Source of the DNA: Amycolatopsis orientalis DSM 43388
Lineage (GTDB): Bacteria > Actinomycetota > Actinomycetes > Mycobacteriales > Pseudonocardiaceae
DNA length: 64,000 nt
Direction of reading: 5' to 3'
NCBI RefSeq assembly: GCF_000411975.1
Contig: NZ_ASXG01000086.1
Span: 1-64,000 of the forward strand
Each line of letters begins with the position of its first letter. The stretch's first letter is position 1. Positions 41,511 through 48,963 of the stretch are shown here, piece by piece. The notes under the pieces were generated by a model. It was given only the letters and a program-made list of their open reading frames with translations. It had not been told where the DNA came from and did not search any database. The position numbers and the translations under genes are program-made.

Positions 41511-42430
41511 CCAAGACCGCGCGTGTCATCGTCGCGTCGAATCGCGCGGCGCGGGGCGTTTACGAGGACAAGACCGGGCCGGTGCTCGTCGCCTGGCTGG
41601 CCGGCCGGGGCTACGACGTCCCGCCGCCGGTCGTCGTGGAGGACGGCGACCCGGTCGGAGTCGCGCTGCGGGCCGCGGTGTCCGACGGAGTCCAGGTGAT
41701 CCTCACGACCGGCGGCACCGGCATCTCGCCGACCGACCGGACCCCGGACGTCACCCGCGGGGTGCTGGATTACGAGCTGCCCGGGGTCGCGGACGCGATC
41801 CGCGCCGCCGGACTGCCGAAGGTGCCCACCGCGGTGCTGTCGCGCGGCGTGGCCGGGGTGGCGGGCCGGACCCTCGTCGTCAACCTTCCGGGGTCGAGCG
41901 GCGGCGTGAAGGACGGTCTGCGGGTGCTGGAGGACATCCTCGAACACGCGGTGGACCAGCTGGCCGGCGGCGACCACCCGCGCGAGGCCGCGCCGTCCGG
42001 TCCCGCGGTCCGGATCCTGCGGGCCGAGGTGAGCGACCAGCCGCTGTCGGTCGAGGAACACGCACAGCTGGTGGAGGACGACGCGGCGGGCGCCGTGGTG
42101 ACGTTCTCCGGCGTGGTACGCGACCATGACGGCGGCAAGGGCGTGCGAGACCTCACCTACGAGGGCCACCCGACGGCCCGCGACGTGCTCGCCGAGGTGG
42201 TCAACGACCTGGCAGCGCGATGGAAGGGCGTGCGGGCGGTGGCGGTGAGCCATCGCGTCGGCGCGCTGACGATCGGCGACGTCGCGCTCGCCTGCGCGGT
42301 CGCGGCGGAGCATCGCGGCCAGGCGTTCACCGCGTGCGCGGAGCTGGTGGACGAGGTGAAGGCGCGGCTTCCGGTGTGGAAGCACCAGCACTTCACCGAC
42401 GGCACCGACGAGTGGGTCAACTCGCCCTGA
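41507..42430 (+). CDS. MogA-MoaE fusion: molybdopterin adenylyltransferase and molybdopterin synthase large subunit
   Basis: 307 residues in one uninterrupted frame. Residues ~1-160 are MogA/MoaB-like: ARVIVASNRAARGVYEDKTGPVL, LTTGGTGISPTDRTPDVT, VVNLPGSSGGVKDGL. Residues ~170-307 are MoaE-like: DDAAGAVVTFSGVVRDHDGGK, LTYEGHPTARDVLAEVV, VAVSHRVGALTIGD, VKARLPVWKHQHFTDGTDEW. The fusion links adenylylation of molybdopterin with its synthesis from cPMP. In the MoaE active-site loop, WKHQ replaces the more common WK(K/R)E, keeping one lysine. The ATG overlaps the moaC stop. A perfect hairpin closes the operon. Confidence 0.93.
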   Translation: MTKTARVIVASNRAARGVYEDKTGPVLVAWLAGRGYDVPPPVVVEDGDPVGVALRAAVSDGVQVILTTGGTGISPTDRTPDVTRGVLDYELPGVADAIRAAGLPKVPTAVLSRGVAGVAGRTLVVNLPGSSGGVKDGLRVLEDILEHAVDQLAGGDHPREAAPSGPAVRILRAEVSDQPLSVEEHAQLVEDDAAGAVVTFSGVVRDHDGGKGVRDLTYEGHPTARDVLAEVVNDLAARWKGVRAVAVSHRVGALTIGDVALACAVAAEHRGQAFTACAELVDEVKARLPVWKHQHFTDGTDEWVNSP

Positions 42431-42481
42431 TCCTCGCCGCGAGCAGGGGACCGGCTCCGCCGCTCCCGAGCCCGGGCACGA

Positions 42482-42526
42482 CGAAGGGCCCCACCGCCAG
42501 GGGATTTGCCGCGGTGGGGCCCTTCG
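42482..42526. terminator. Bidirectional terminator between moaE and rpf
   Basis: Perfect 16-base arms (CGAAGGGCCCCACCGC at 42482-42497 and its complement at 42511-42526) with a 13-base loop, between the convergent mogA-moaE and rpf genes. Confidence 0.85.
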
Positions 42527-42582
42527 GTCGTTCTGTCACAGCAGCTGCTGCGCCGGAACCAGCCTCACGAGGAGGCCAGGGT

Positions 42583-43203
42583 TCACTTGGTGGCGAGCTT
42601 CTGGCCGACGACGATGAAGTTCGCGTTCGACACGTACTTCTTGTTCAGCTCCTGCAGCTTCTGGTAGCCGCCCTGGATGTTGTGCTCCTTGGCGATCTTC
42701 GAGAGCGTGTCGCCCGCCTTGACGGTGTAGTCGCCGTCCGGGTTCGAGTTCGCCACCAGCGCGGCGACCGGCTGGGTGACCTTCTTCGGGGCAACGCTCT
42801 TCGGGGTCGCCTTCTTGGCGGTGCTCTTCGGGGTCGCCTTGTGCGAGGAGGCCGAGCTGCCGGCCTTCTTGCTGCACACCGGCCACGCGCCCGGGCCCTG
42901 GCCCTGCATCACGCGCTCGGCGACGGCGATCTGCTGCTCACGCGAAGCGCTCTGCGGGCTGCCAGTGCCGCCGTAGGCCTTCCAGGTGCTCTGGGTGAAC
43001 TGGAGACCACCGTAGTAGCCGTTGCCGGTGTTGGTGTTCCAGTTGCCGCCGCTCTCGCACTGCGCGATCGCGTCCCAGTTGGTCGCCGACGCGGGGGTCG
43101 CGGCGATCGCGAACGGGGCGCCGACCGCGATACCCGCGACTGCGACACGGGCAATGGTGCGGGTGGCGGCGGACATCTTGCGGTGCTTGCCTCGGTAAGA
43201 CAT
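42583..43203 (-). CDS. Resuscitation-promoting factor (Rpf) with LysM domain
   Basis: 206 residues. The signal peptide ends about residue 40 (AATPASA). The Rpf lysozyme-like domain follows: WDAIAQCESGGNWNTNTGNGYYGGLQF, with catalytic E50, and STWKAYGG, ASREQQIAVAERV, GPGAWPVC. A Lys/Ser/Pro-rich linker leads to one C-terminal LysM domain (YTVKAGDTLSKIAKEHNI, ~158-204) that anchors to peptidoglycan. It cleaves peptidoglycan and stimulates growth from dormancy. A ~660-base upstream region carries a perfect CRP-type site and a likely ydaO-type leader. Located between the moaC-mogA/E and moaD-moaA pairs, as in M. tuberculosis (recalled). Confidence 0.95.
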   Translation of the reverse strand: MSYRGKHRKMSAATRTIARVAVAGIAVGAPFAIAATPASATNWDAIAQCESGGNWNTNTGNGYYGGLQFTQSTWKAYGGTGSPQSASREQQIAVAERVMQGQGPGAWPVCSKKAGSSASSHKATPKSTAKKATPKSVAPKKVTQPVAALVANSNPDGDYTVKAGDTLSKIAKEHNIQGGYQKLQELNKKYVSNANFIVVGQKLATK

Positions 43204-43207
43204 CTGA

Positions 43208-43380
43208 AAACTTCTCGCTTCCTGCGCCTACGAGCACAATGCTGCGGGTCGGGTTGGGAGCCCGTCCGTCCGTTGCCGGCCGGCTGACGCGGACGTCGCA
43301 CGACGCGCCGTCTTCGTCCCCTCGTCTCTGTCCGGAAATGCTTTCGCTCGGGGTATGGGTCCGGGGATCCGTTGGACAGA
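43208..43380 (-). promoter_or_regulatory. Candidate ydaO-type c-di-AMP riboswitch in rpf leader
   Basis: On the minus strand the long GC-rich leader ends with CCCAACCCGAC, a variable loop, then CTCGTAGGCGCAGGAAG just before the rpf start. This matches the 3' half of ydaO/yuaA RNAs (CCCGCACCCGACAGC...GGAGGC...GGAAG). The 5' half is less clear: GAGGGGACGAAGAC may correspond to the GGGGUGAAUC core but is not an exact match. ydaO RNAs are known upstream of actinobacterial rpf genes, which adds weight. A covariance-model search would be decisive. Confidence 0.45.
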
Positions 43381-43476
43381 GCTGGGCGCTACGGATTCCC
43401 GGTGTTGCGTGGTCGGTCGGGGCCAACCGAAAAGCGACGGTACGTAATTCGCGGCGTGATCGGAAATCATTCGGGG

Positions 43477-43492
43477 TGTGACCTACATCACA
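43477..43492. promoter_or_regulatory. Perfect CRP-type operator upstream of rpf
   Basis: TGTGA-CCTACA-TCACA is an exact TGTGA-N6-TCACA palindrome, the recognition site of CRP/Crp/GlxR proteins. It lies 274-289 bases upstream of the rpf start, before the candidate leader RNA, consistent with a promoter-proximal site. In mycobacteria and corynebacteria rpf genes are known CRP/GlxR targets. The rest of 43493-43866 shows no gene. Confidence 0.75.
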
Positions 43493-43831
43493 GTAACGGC
43501 TCGCAACCTGTCTCGATTCCCCTGTTTCCGCTGGTCAGAGCGTCGTTATCTGCCCGTTTTCTTGCCGAGATATTTCACGGATCGTGAGGCTTGGGTCACG
43601 TCGATAAGGCGTCAAGGGGCCATTCGCGGCAGATAAGGACGGGCACTCTAAACCACTCGTCAACTGTCGGCCACTGCCCGCCGAGTGGTTCTTTGAGCTG
43701 CGCGAATACGCCGTGAGCGAAACGCTTCGGAGAGTAGGGATAAAGCGCGTTGACCGCTCAGCGCGCCAGTGCCGCCATTCACCGTGGTTCGGACCAATCG
43801 GCCGGAAACCACGGCTCGACCGGTCAGCGCG

Positions 43832-43851
43832 CCGTTCAGCCGGGTGAACGG
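43832..43851 (-). terminator. Weak hairpin after moaD
   Basis: CCGTTCA, a 6-base loop, then TGAACGG, 15 bases past the moaD stop in the direction of transcription. It is short but perfect, with no T tract. Confidence 0.35.
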
Positions 43852-43866
43852 GGGCTTTCCGCCGGC

Positions 43867-44142
43867 TCATCCGCCGGCGAACGGCGGGAGGACGTCGAGG
43901 CGGGCCCCGTCACTGAGCGCGCGGCCGCGATCGCGGACCGCCACCTCGTTGACCAGGAAGCTCGCCGCGTCGAGCACGCGGGAAAGCTGCCCGGGGTGCA
44001 GCTCGCGCAGCGCCTGGACGGCGTCGGCCACCGTCGCGCCCGCCGCCAGCTCCACCTTCTCCTCCTCGGTGCCCGCCGCGGCCCGAGCCGAGGCGAAGTA
44101 CCGGACGACGACCGTCACCGGAGAAAGGGACGCAGAGGTCAT
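43867..44142 (-). CDS. moaD: Molybdopterin synthase sulfur carrier subunit MoaD
   Basis: 91 residues, beta-grasp fold, ending in the obligatory Gly-Gly (LPPFAGG) whose thiocarboxylate donates sulfur to make molybdopterin. Other landmarks: VTVVVRYFASARAAAG, FLVNEVAVRD, LSDGARLDVLPP. It starts 3 bases after the moaA stop, so the two are co-transcribed. Its partner MoaE is the C-terminal half of the fusion at 41507-42430. Confidence 0.95.
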   Translation of the reverse strand: MTSASLSPVTVVVRYFASARAAAGTEEEKVELAAGATVADAVQALRELHPGQLSRVLDAASFLVNEVAVRDRGRALSDGARLDVLPPFAGG

Positions 44143-44145
44143 GGC

Positions 44146-45210
44146 TCAACCGCCGATCGCGCTCATCGGCCGGATCGGCTGCGCGAACCCGGCCTCGTTG
44201 ATCTCGTGGCCCGCGAGCTTGCGCCACATCGTGGTCCGCCACGCGTCCGCCACCTCCTCATCGCGCGCGCCCGCGCGCACGAGGGAGCGCAGATCTGTCT
44301 CTTCGTTCGAGAAGAGACACGAGCGGACGGCACCGTCGGCGGTCAACCGGGTGCGCTCGCAAGCGGAGCAGAACGGCCTGGTCACCGACGCGATCACGCC
44401 CACGTCGCCCGGTCCGCCGTCGACCAGCCAGCGCTCGGCGGGCGCACCGCCGCGCGGAGCCGGGAACGGGGAGAGGGTGAAGGCCTCGCCGAGCATCGCG
44501 AGGATCTCCTCGGCGGTGATCATGTCGCGGCGGTTCCAGCCGTGCTGCGCGTCCAGCGGCATCTGCTCGATGAACCGCAGGTGGTAGCCCTCTTCGAGGC
44601 AGAACCGCAGCAGCGGCACCGCCTCGTGCTCGTTGTACCCGCGCATCAGCACGGAGTTGATCTTGACCGGCGACAGCCCGGCGTCGCGGGCGGCGGCGAG
44701 CCCGGCCAGCACGTGCGGCAGCCGGTCGCGGCGGGTCAGCTCGGCGAAGCGCTCGCGGTCGATGGTGTCGAGCGACACGTTGATCCGGTCCAGCCCGGCC
44801 GCGACGAGGCCGGGGGCGCGTTTGGCCAGCCCGATCCCGTTGGTGGTCATGGAGACCCGGGGCCGCGGTTCGAGCGCGGTGATCCGCTCGACGATGCGTT
44901 CCAGGCCCGGGCGCAGCAGCGGTTCGCCGCCGGTCAGCCGGATGTCGGTGACGCCGAGCAGCTCCACCGCGATCCGCATCAGCCGGATCAGCTCGTCGTC
45001 GGTGAGCACCTGCTCGCTGGGCATCCAGTCGAGGCCCTCGGCCGGCATGCAGTACGTGCAGCGCAGATTGCACCGGTCGGTGAGGGAGACCCGCAGGTCG
45101 GTCGCGACGCGGCCGAAGGAATCGACGAGACCGGGGTGCTCGGGCCGGGGCGTGCCGGACGGACCTCGGTTGCCGGGGACGCGAGGAAACCCGAGATGTA
45201 CTGCTGTCAT
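44146..45210 (-). CDS. moaA: GTP 3',8-cyclase MoaA
   Basis: 354 residues, radical SAM enzyme that starts molybdenum cofactor synthesis from GTP. The N-terminal cluster motif is CNLRCTYC (C47, C51, C54). GGEPLLRPG, INVSLDT and the C-terminal cluster CSACERTRLTADGAVRSC are present, and the protein ends in the conserved Gly-Gly (SAIGG). The ATG complementary to 45208-45210 gives MTAVHLGF; the frame reaches 45270 without support. It leads the moaA-moaD operon and is divergent from the MarR gene. Confidence 0.96.
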   Translation of the reverse strand: MTAVHLGFPRVPGNRGPSGTPRPEHPGLVDSFGRVATDLRVSLTDRCNLRCTYCMPAEGLDWMPSEQVLTDDELIRLMRIAVELLGVTDIRLTGGEPLLRPGLERIVERITALEPRPRVSMTTNGIGLAKRAPGLVAAGLDRINVSLDTIDRERFAELTRRDRLPHVLAGLAAARDAGLSPVKINSVLMRGYNEHEAVPLLRFCLEEGYHLRFIEQMPLDAQHGWNRRDMITAEEILAMLGEAFTLSPFPAPRGGAPAERWLVDGGPGDVGVIASVTRPFCSACERTRLTADGAVRSCLFSNEETDLRSLVRAGARDEEVADAWRTTMWRKLAGHEINEAGFAQPIRPMSAIGG

Positions 45211-45296
45211 TACGCTCAGGATAGCTGGCGAGGCCGGAAAAGGCAGGCTTGCGAAAATCCTGGAAACCACCCTCGGTTCCGATGTGGAGGCACTCG

Positions 45297-45755
45297 GTGA
45301 GCAGCGCGGAGACCAATGGTGAGCTGACTCACCTCGCGGCGCTGGCGGCTCGGCTGCGCACGCACCTCGTCCTCCAGCACGCTCGCGACGCCGCCCGCGA
45401 AGGGCTCTCGGCGACCGAACTGCAGGCTCTCGAACTCGCCGGGCAGGCCGCGGATTCCCTTACGCCAGGCCGAATCGGGCAGCTCACCGGCTTGTCGACG
45501 GGTGCGGTGACCGGCGTGCTCGACCGGCTGGAGAAGGCCGGTCTGGTGCGGCGCGAACGCGACCGGACCGACCGCCGGAAGGTGCTCGTGACGATCACCG
45601 AGGCCGGCCGGGAACGGCTTGACGCGGTCTCCGCGCGGGTCGAGCGGCGGCTTGCCGGGGTGCTCGCGGAGTTCGGTTCCGCAGAACGGAAAGTCCTCGG
45701 GCGTTATCAGTTCGCAATGCTCGAAGCGTTACGCGAAAATGCGCATCCCGCATAG
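45297..45755 (+). CDS. MarR-family transcriptional regulator
   Basis: 152 residues. A winged helix is visible: LTPGRIGQLTGLSTGAVTGVLDRLEKAGLVRRERDRTDRRKVLVTITEAGRERL. The GTG has a GGAGG site 6 bases upstream. It is divergent from moaA, about 86 bases apart, and precedes the Mop regulator and modABC by 33 bases. It could regulate the moa or mod genes, or itself; the ligand is unknown. Confidence 0.92.
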   Translation: MSSAETNGELTHLAALAARLRTHLVLQHARDAAREGLSATELQALELAGQAADSLTPGRIGQLTGLSTGAVTGVLDRLEKAGLVRRERDRTDRRKVLVTITEAGRERLDAVSARVERRLAGVLAEFGSAERKVLGRYQFAMLEALRENAHPA

Positions 45756-45788
45756 CTTTTCCGCATCTGCGGGGATAATGTTCCGGCC

Positions 45789-46193
45789 ATGCCGCAATTT
45801 CGGTTGTCCGAGGCCGCTCGGCTGCTCGGCGTAAGCGACGACACCGTCCGCCGGTGGGTGCGCGCGGGTCAGCTGACCGCGACGGACGACGCCGCCGGCC
45901 GCAAGGTCGTCGACGGCGCCCAGCTGGCCGGGTTCGCCCGGGCGCAGGCCAATGAACCGGACGATCCGTCGGCAGTCGGCCGCTCCGCCCGCAACCGCTT
46001 CGTCGGGCTCGTCACCGAGGTCGTCGCCGACAAGGTGATGGCGCAGGTCGAACTGCAGTGCGGGGCGCACCGAGTGGTGTCCCTGATGAGCACCGAGGCG
46101 GTTCGCGAACTCGGGCTGCGCCCGGGCGTGCTCGCGGTCGCCGTGGTCAAGGCGACCACCGTCGTGGTGGAAACCCCGGAAGGATCCAGATGA
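45789..46193 (+). CDS. HTH-Mop (TOBE) molybdate-binding regulator
   Basis: 134 residues. The N-terminal MerR/excisionase-type helix-turn-helix (FRLSEAARLLGVSDDTVRRWVRAGQL) is joined to a single Mop/TOBE domain (RNRFVGLVTEVVADKVMAQVELQCGAHRVVSLMSTEAVRELGLRPG) that binds molybdate. This is the small actinobacterial counterpart of ModE. Its stop overlaps the modA start (ATGA), so it is the first gene of the mod operon and probably autoregulates uptake (inference). Confidence 0.9.
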   Translation: MPQFRLSEAARLLGVSDDTVRRWVRAGQLTATDDAAGRKVVDGAQLAGFARAQANEPDDPSAVGRSARNRFVGLVTEVVADKVMAQVELQCGAHRVVSLMSTEAVRELGLRPGVLAVAVVKATTVVVETPEGSR

Positions 46194-47002
46194 AGAAGCT
46201 CGCCCTCGCCGTCGCCGGAACCGCGGCGATCGCGCTGTTCGGCAGTGCCTGCAGTTCCGGCGACCAGCCCAGCTCCGGCCCGGGTGCGGGGTCCGCGTCC
46301 GCGCCCGCCCCGGCCGGCGGCGCGAGCGGCACGCTGACCGTGTTCGCCGCGGCCTCGCTCACCGAGTCGTTCAACGCGCTGGGCAAGCAGTTCGAGGCCG
46401 CGCACCCGGGCGTCAAGATCACCTTCGACTACGAGGGTTCCTCCTCGCTCGTGCAGAAGCTGGACAACGGGGCCAAGGCCGACGTCTTCGCCTCGGCGGA
46501 CCAGAAGAACATGGACAAGGCCGTGCAGGACGGCGTGATCGACGGCCAGCCGACCGTGTTCGCCACCAACAAGCTCGCGATCGCCGTGGCCAAGGGGAAC
46601 CCGAAGGGCATCAAGACCTTCGCCGACCTGGCCAAACCGGGCCTGAACGTGGTCGTGTGCGCGCAGCAGGTGCCGTGCGGTTCGGCCACGCAGAAGGTCG
46701 AGCAGAGCACCGGGACCAAGCTCAAGCCGGTGAGCGAGGAGACGAACGTCAAGCAGGTGCTGGCCAAGGTCCAGTCGGGCGACGCCGACGCCGGGCTGGT
46801 GTACGTCACCGACGCGGCCTCGGCGGCGGGCAAAGTGGACAAGGTCGACTTCCCGGAGTCCTCGGGCGCGGTGAACCAGTACCCGATCGCGGTGGTCAAG
46901 AACGCTCCGCAGGCGGCGCTGGCGAAGCAGTTCACCGACTTCGTCCTCGGGGCGCAGGGCAAGGCCGAACTGGCCAAGGTCGGCTTTGGCCCTGGCAAGT
47001 AA
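46190..47002 (+). CDS. modA: Molybdate ABC transporter substrate-binding protein ModA
   Basis: 270 residues. A lipoprotein signal with lipobox FGSAC is followed by a Ser/Pro-rich spacer and the ModA fold: LTVFAAASLTESFNALGKQFEAAHPGVKITFDYEGSSSLVQKL, ADVFASADQKNMD, NKLAIAVAKGNP, DAGLVYVTDA and YPIAVVKNAP. The AAASL and GSS segments are the molybdate-binding serines. A GGAAGG site overlaps the end of the regulator gene. Confidence 0.95.
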   Translation: MKKLALAVAGTAAIALFGSACSSGDQPSSGPGAGSASAPAPAGGASGTLTVFAAASLTESFNALGKQFEAAHPGVKITFDYEGSSSLVQKLDNGAKADVFASADQKNMDKAVQDGVIDGQPTVFATNKLAIAVAKGNPKGIKTFADLAKPGLNVVVCAQQVPCGSATQKVEQSTGTKLKPVSEETNVKQVLAKVQSGDADAGLVYVTDAASAAGKVDKVDFPESSGAVNQYPIAVVKNAPQAALAKQFTDFVLGAQGKAELAKVGFGPGK

Positions 47003-47819
47003 ATCGGGCGCGGCGGCCGAGACCCGGCCGCCGCACGCCCGGGTGCCGCTGCTCCTCTGGTTCCCCGCCGTCGCCGCGCTGGCGCTCGTGGTGCTGCCGG
47101 TCGTCGGCCTCCTCGTCCGATCCGATCTGACCCGGCTGCCTTCCCTGCTGGTCACGTCCTCGTCGCTGAACGCGCTCCGGTTGTCGCTGGTGACCGCCGC
47201 ACTGTCCACAGTGGCCTGTGTGGTGCTCGGCGTTCCGCTGGCGATCGTGCTGGCGCGGTCCCGGATGCCGGGCGTGCGGATGCTGCGCTCGGTCGTGCTG
47301 CTGCCGCTCGTGCTGCCCCCGGTGGTCGGCGGTCTGGCCTTGCTGTACCTGCTGGGCCGCAAGGGTTTCCTCGGCATCTTCCTCAACTGGCTGACCGGCG
47401 AGCAGGTGCCGTTCACGACGGCCGCGGTGGTGATCGCGCAGACGTTCGTGGCGATGCCGTTCCTCGTCGTCAGCCTGGAGGGCGCGCTGCGTGGCTCCGG
47501 CGACCGCTACGAGCAGGTCGCCTCGACGCTCGGCGCCCGCCCGTGGACAGTCTTCCGCCGGGTGACGCTGCCGTTGCTGCTGCCCGCGCTGGGCTCCGGC
47601 ATCGTGCTGAGTTTCGCCCGTGCGCTGGGGGAGTTCGGCGCGACCATCACGTTCGCGGGCAGCCTGGAAGGCGTGACCCGGACGTTGCCGCTCGAGGTCT
47701 ACACGCAGGCCGAAGTGGACATCGACAGTGCCGTCGCGCTCGCGTTGCTGCTGATCGTGGTCGCGATCCTGGTCATCGCGGTCGCGCGGCCGCGATCGTG
47801 GGAAGGCGGGCTGCGGTGA
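46986..47819 (+). CDS. modB: Molybdate ABC transporter permease ModB
   Basis: 277 residues with about six transmembrane helices. The coupling loop is YEQVASTLGARPWTVFRRVTLPLLLPALGSG, and the ModB hallmark SFARALGEFGATITFAGS is present. The TTG at 46986, inside the modA 3' end, is used because no better start precedes the first helix. Its stop overlaps the modC start (GTGA). Confidence 0.94.
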   Translation: MALASKSGAAAETRPPHARVPLLLWFPAVAALALVVLPVVGLLVRSDLTRLPSLLVTSSSLNALRLSLVTAALSTVACVVLGVPLAIVLARSRMPGVRMLRSVVLLPLVLPPVVGGLALLYLLGRKGFLGIFLNWLTGEQVPFTTAAVVIAQTFVAMPFLVVSLEGALRGSGDRYEQVASTLGARPWTVFRRVTLPLLLPALGSGIVLSFARALGEFGATITFAGSLEGVTRTLPLEVYTQAEVDIDSAVALALLLIVVAILVIAVARPRSWEGGLR

Positions 47820-48895
47820 CGCTTTCCGCGAAGCTGGCGCTGACCCGCGGCGAGTTCTCGCTCGACGTGGAGTTCACCGTGCCCGGCGGCACCGTGCTCG
47901 CGCTGCTCGGCCCCAACGGCTCCGGAAAGTCCACTGTGCTCGGCAGCCTCGCCGGGCTGCTGCCGGTGACCTCGGCCGACGTCACGCTCGCCGACCGGCG
48001 GCTGGCCGGGACCGGGGTCGACCTGCCGCCGCACGAACGGCGGATCGGGCTGTTGTCCCAGGATGCGTTGCTGTTCCCGCATCTGTCCGCAATGGACAAC
48101 GTCGCGTTCTCGCCGCGCTCGACCGGCACCGGCCGGGCGGAGGCGCGGGCGATCGCCTCGCGGTGGCTGGCCGAAGTGGACGCCGCGGAATTCGCGAATC
48201 GGCGGCCGAGTCAGCTGTCCGGCGGACAGCAGCAGCGGGTGGCGATCGCGCGAGCGCTGGCGTCCGCGCCGGATTTGCTGTTGCTGGACGAACCGTTCGC
48301 CGCGCTCGACGTGGACTCGGCACCGGCGATCCGCGGCCTGCTGCGCCGAGTGTTGCGCGATGGTCCGACGACCGTGCTGGTCACCCACGACCCGCTGGAC
48401 GCGTTGGCGCTGGCCGACCACGTCGCGGTGATGAACGCCGGCCGGATCGTCGAACGCGGCCCGACGCGGGAAGTGCTGGCCGCGCCGCGGACGCCGTTCA
48501 CCGCGCGGATCGCCGGGCTGAACCTGGTGTCCGGCGTGGCGGTAGCGGACGGATTGCGCACGCCGTCCGGGGAAGTGGTGACGGGTCTGCTGACCCCGGA
48601 CGCCGTGGTGGGCGAGGCAGCGGTCGCGGTGTTCGCGCCGAACGCGGTCGCGATTTACCCGCACGACGGCGAACACCACGGCAGCCCGCGCAACACGGCC
48701 GAGGCCGTCGTCGCGGCGCTGGAACCGCACGGCCCGGTGATCCGCGTCCGGACCGAGGGCGACGGCTGGGCACACGGCCTGACCGCCGACCTCACCCCGG
48801 CCGCCGTCGCCGAACTCGCGCTGGAGCCTGGGTCGGCGGTGGCGTTGTCGGTGAAGGCAGCGACCGTGGCGGTGCACCCGGCCGCGGCCTCCTGA
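47816..48895 (+). CDS. modC: Molybdate ABC transporter ATP-binding protein ModC
   Basis: 359 residues. Walker A GPNGSGKST, Q-loop LLSQDALLFPHLS, signature LSGGQQQRVAIARALA, Walker B LLLLDEPFAALD and H-loop VTHDPLDAL. The C-terminal ~110 residues form a TOBE/Mop-type domain (SPRNTAEAVVAALEPHGPVIRVRTEGDGW) typical of ModC, which may bind molybdate for feedback control. It completes the operon HTH-Mop regulator, modA, modB, modC. Confidence 0.95.
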   Translation: MTLSAKLALTRGEFSLDVEFTVPGGTVLALLGPNGSGKSTVLGSLAGLLPVTSADVTLADRRLAGTGVDLPPHERRIGLLSQDALLFPHLSAMDNVAFSPRSTGTGRAEARAIASRWLAEVDAAEFANRRPSQLSGGQQQRVAIARALASAPDLLLLDEPFAALDVDSAPAIRGLLRRVLRDGPTTVLVTHDPLDALALADHVAVMNAGRIVERGPTREVLAAPRTPFTARIAGLNLVSGVAVADGLRTPSGEVVTGLLTPDAVVGEAAVAVFAPNAVAIYPHDGEHHGSPRNTAEAVVAALEPHGPVIRVRTEGDGWAHGLTADLTPAAVAELALEPGSAVALSVKAATVAVHPAAAS

Positions 48896-48963
48896 ACCTC
48901 GCCGTTCCGCTCGGGTTTTCTCGGCAGCTCCGCTTCGACAGCGGTCCTTCACGGACGTCCGGG

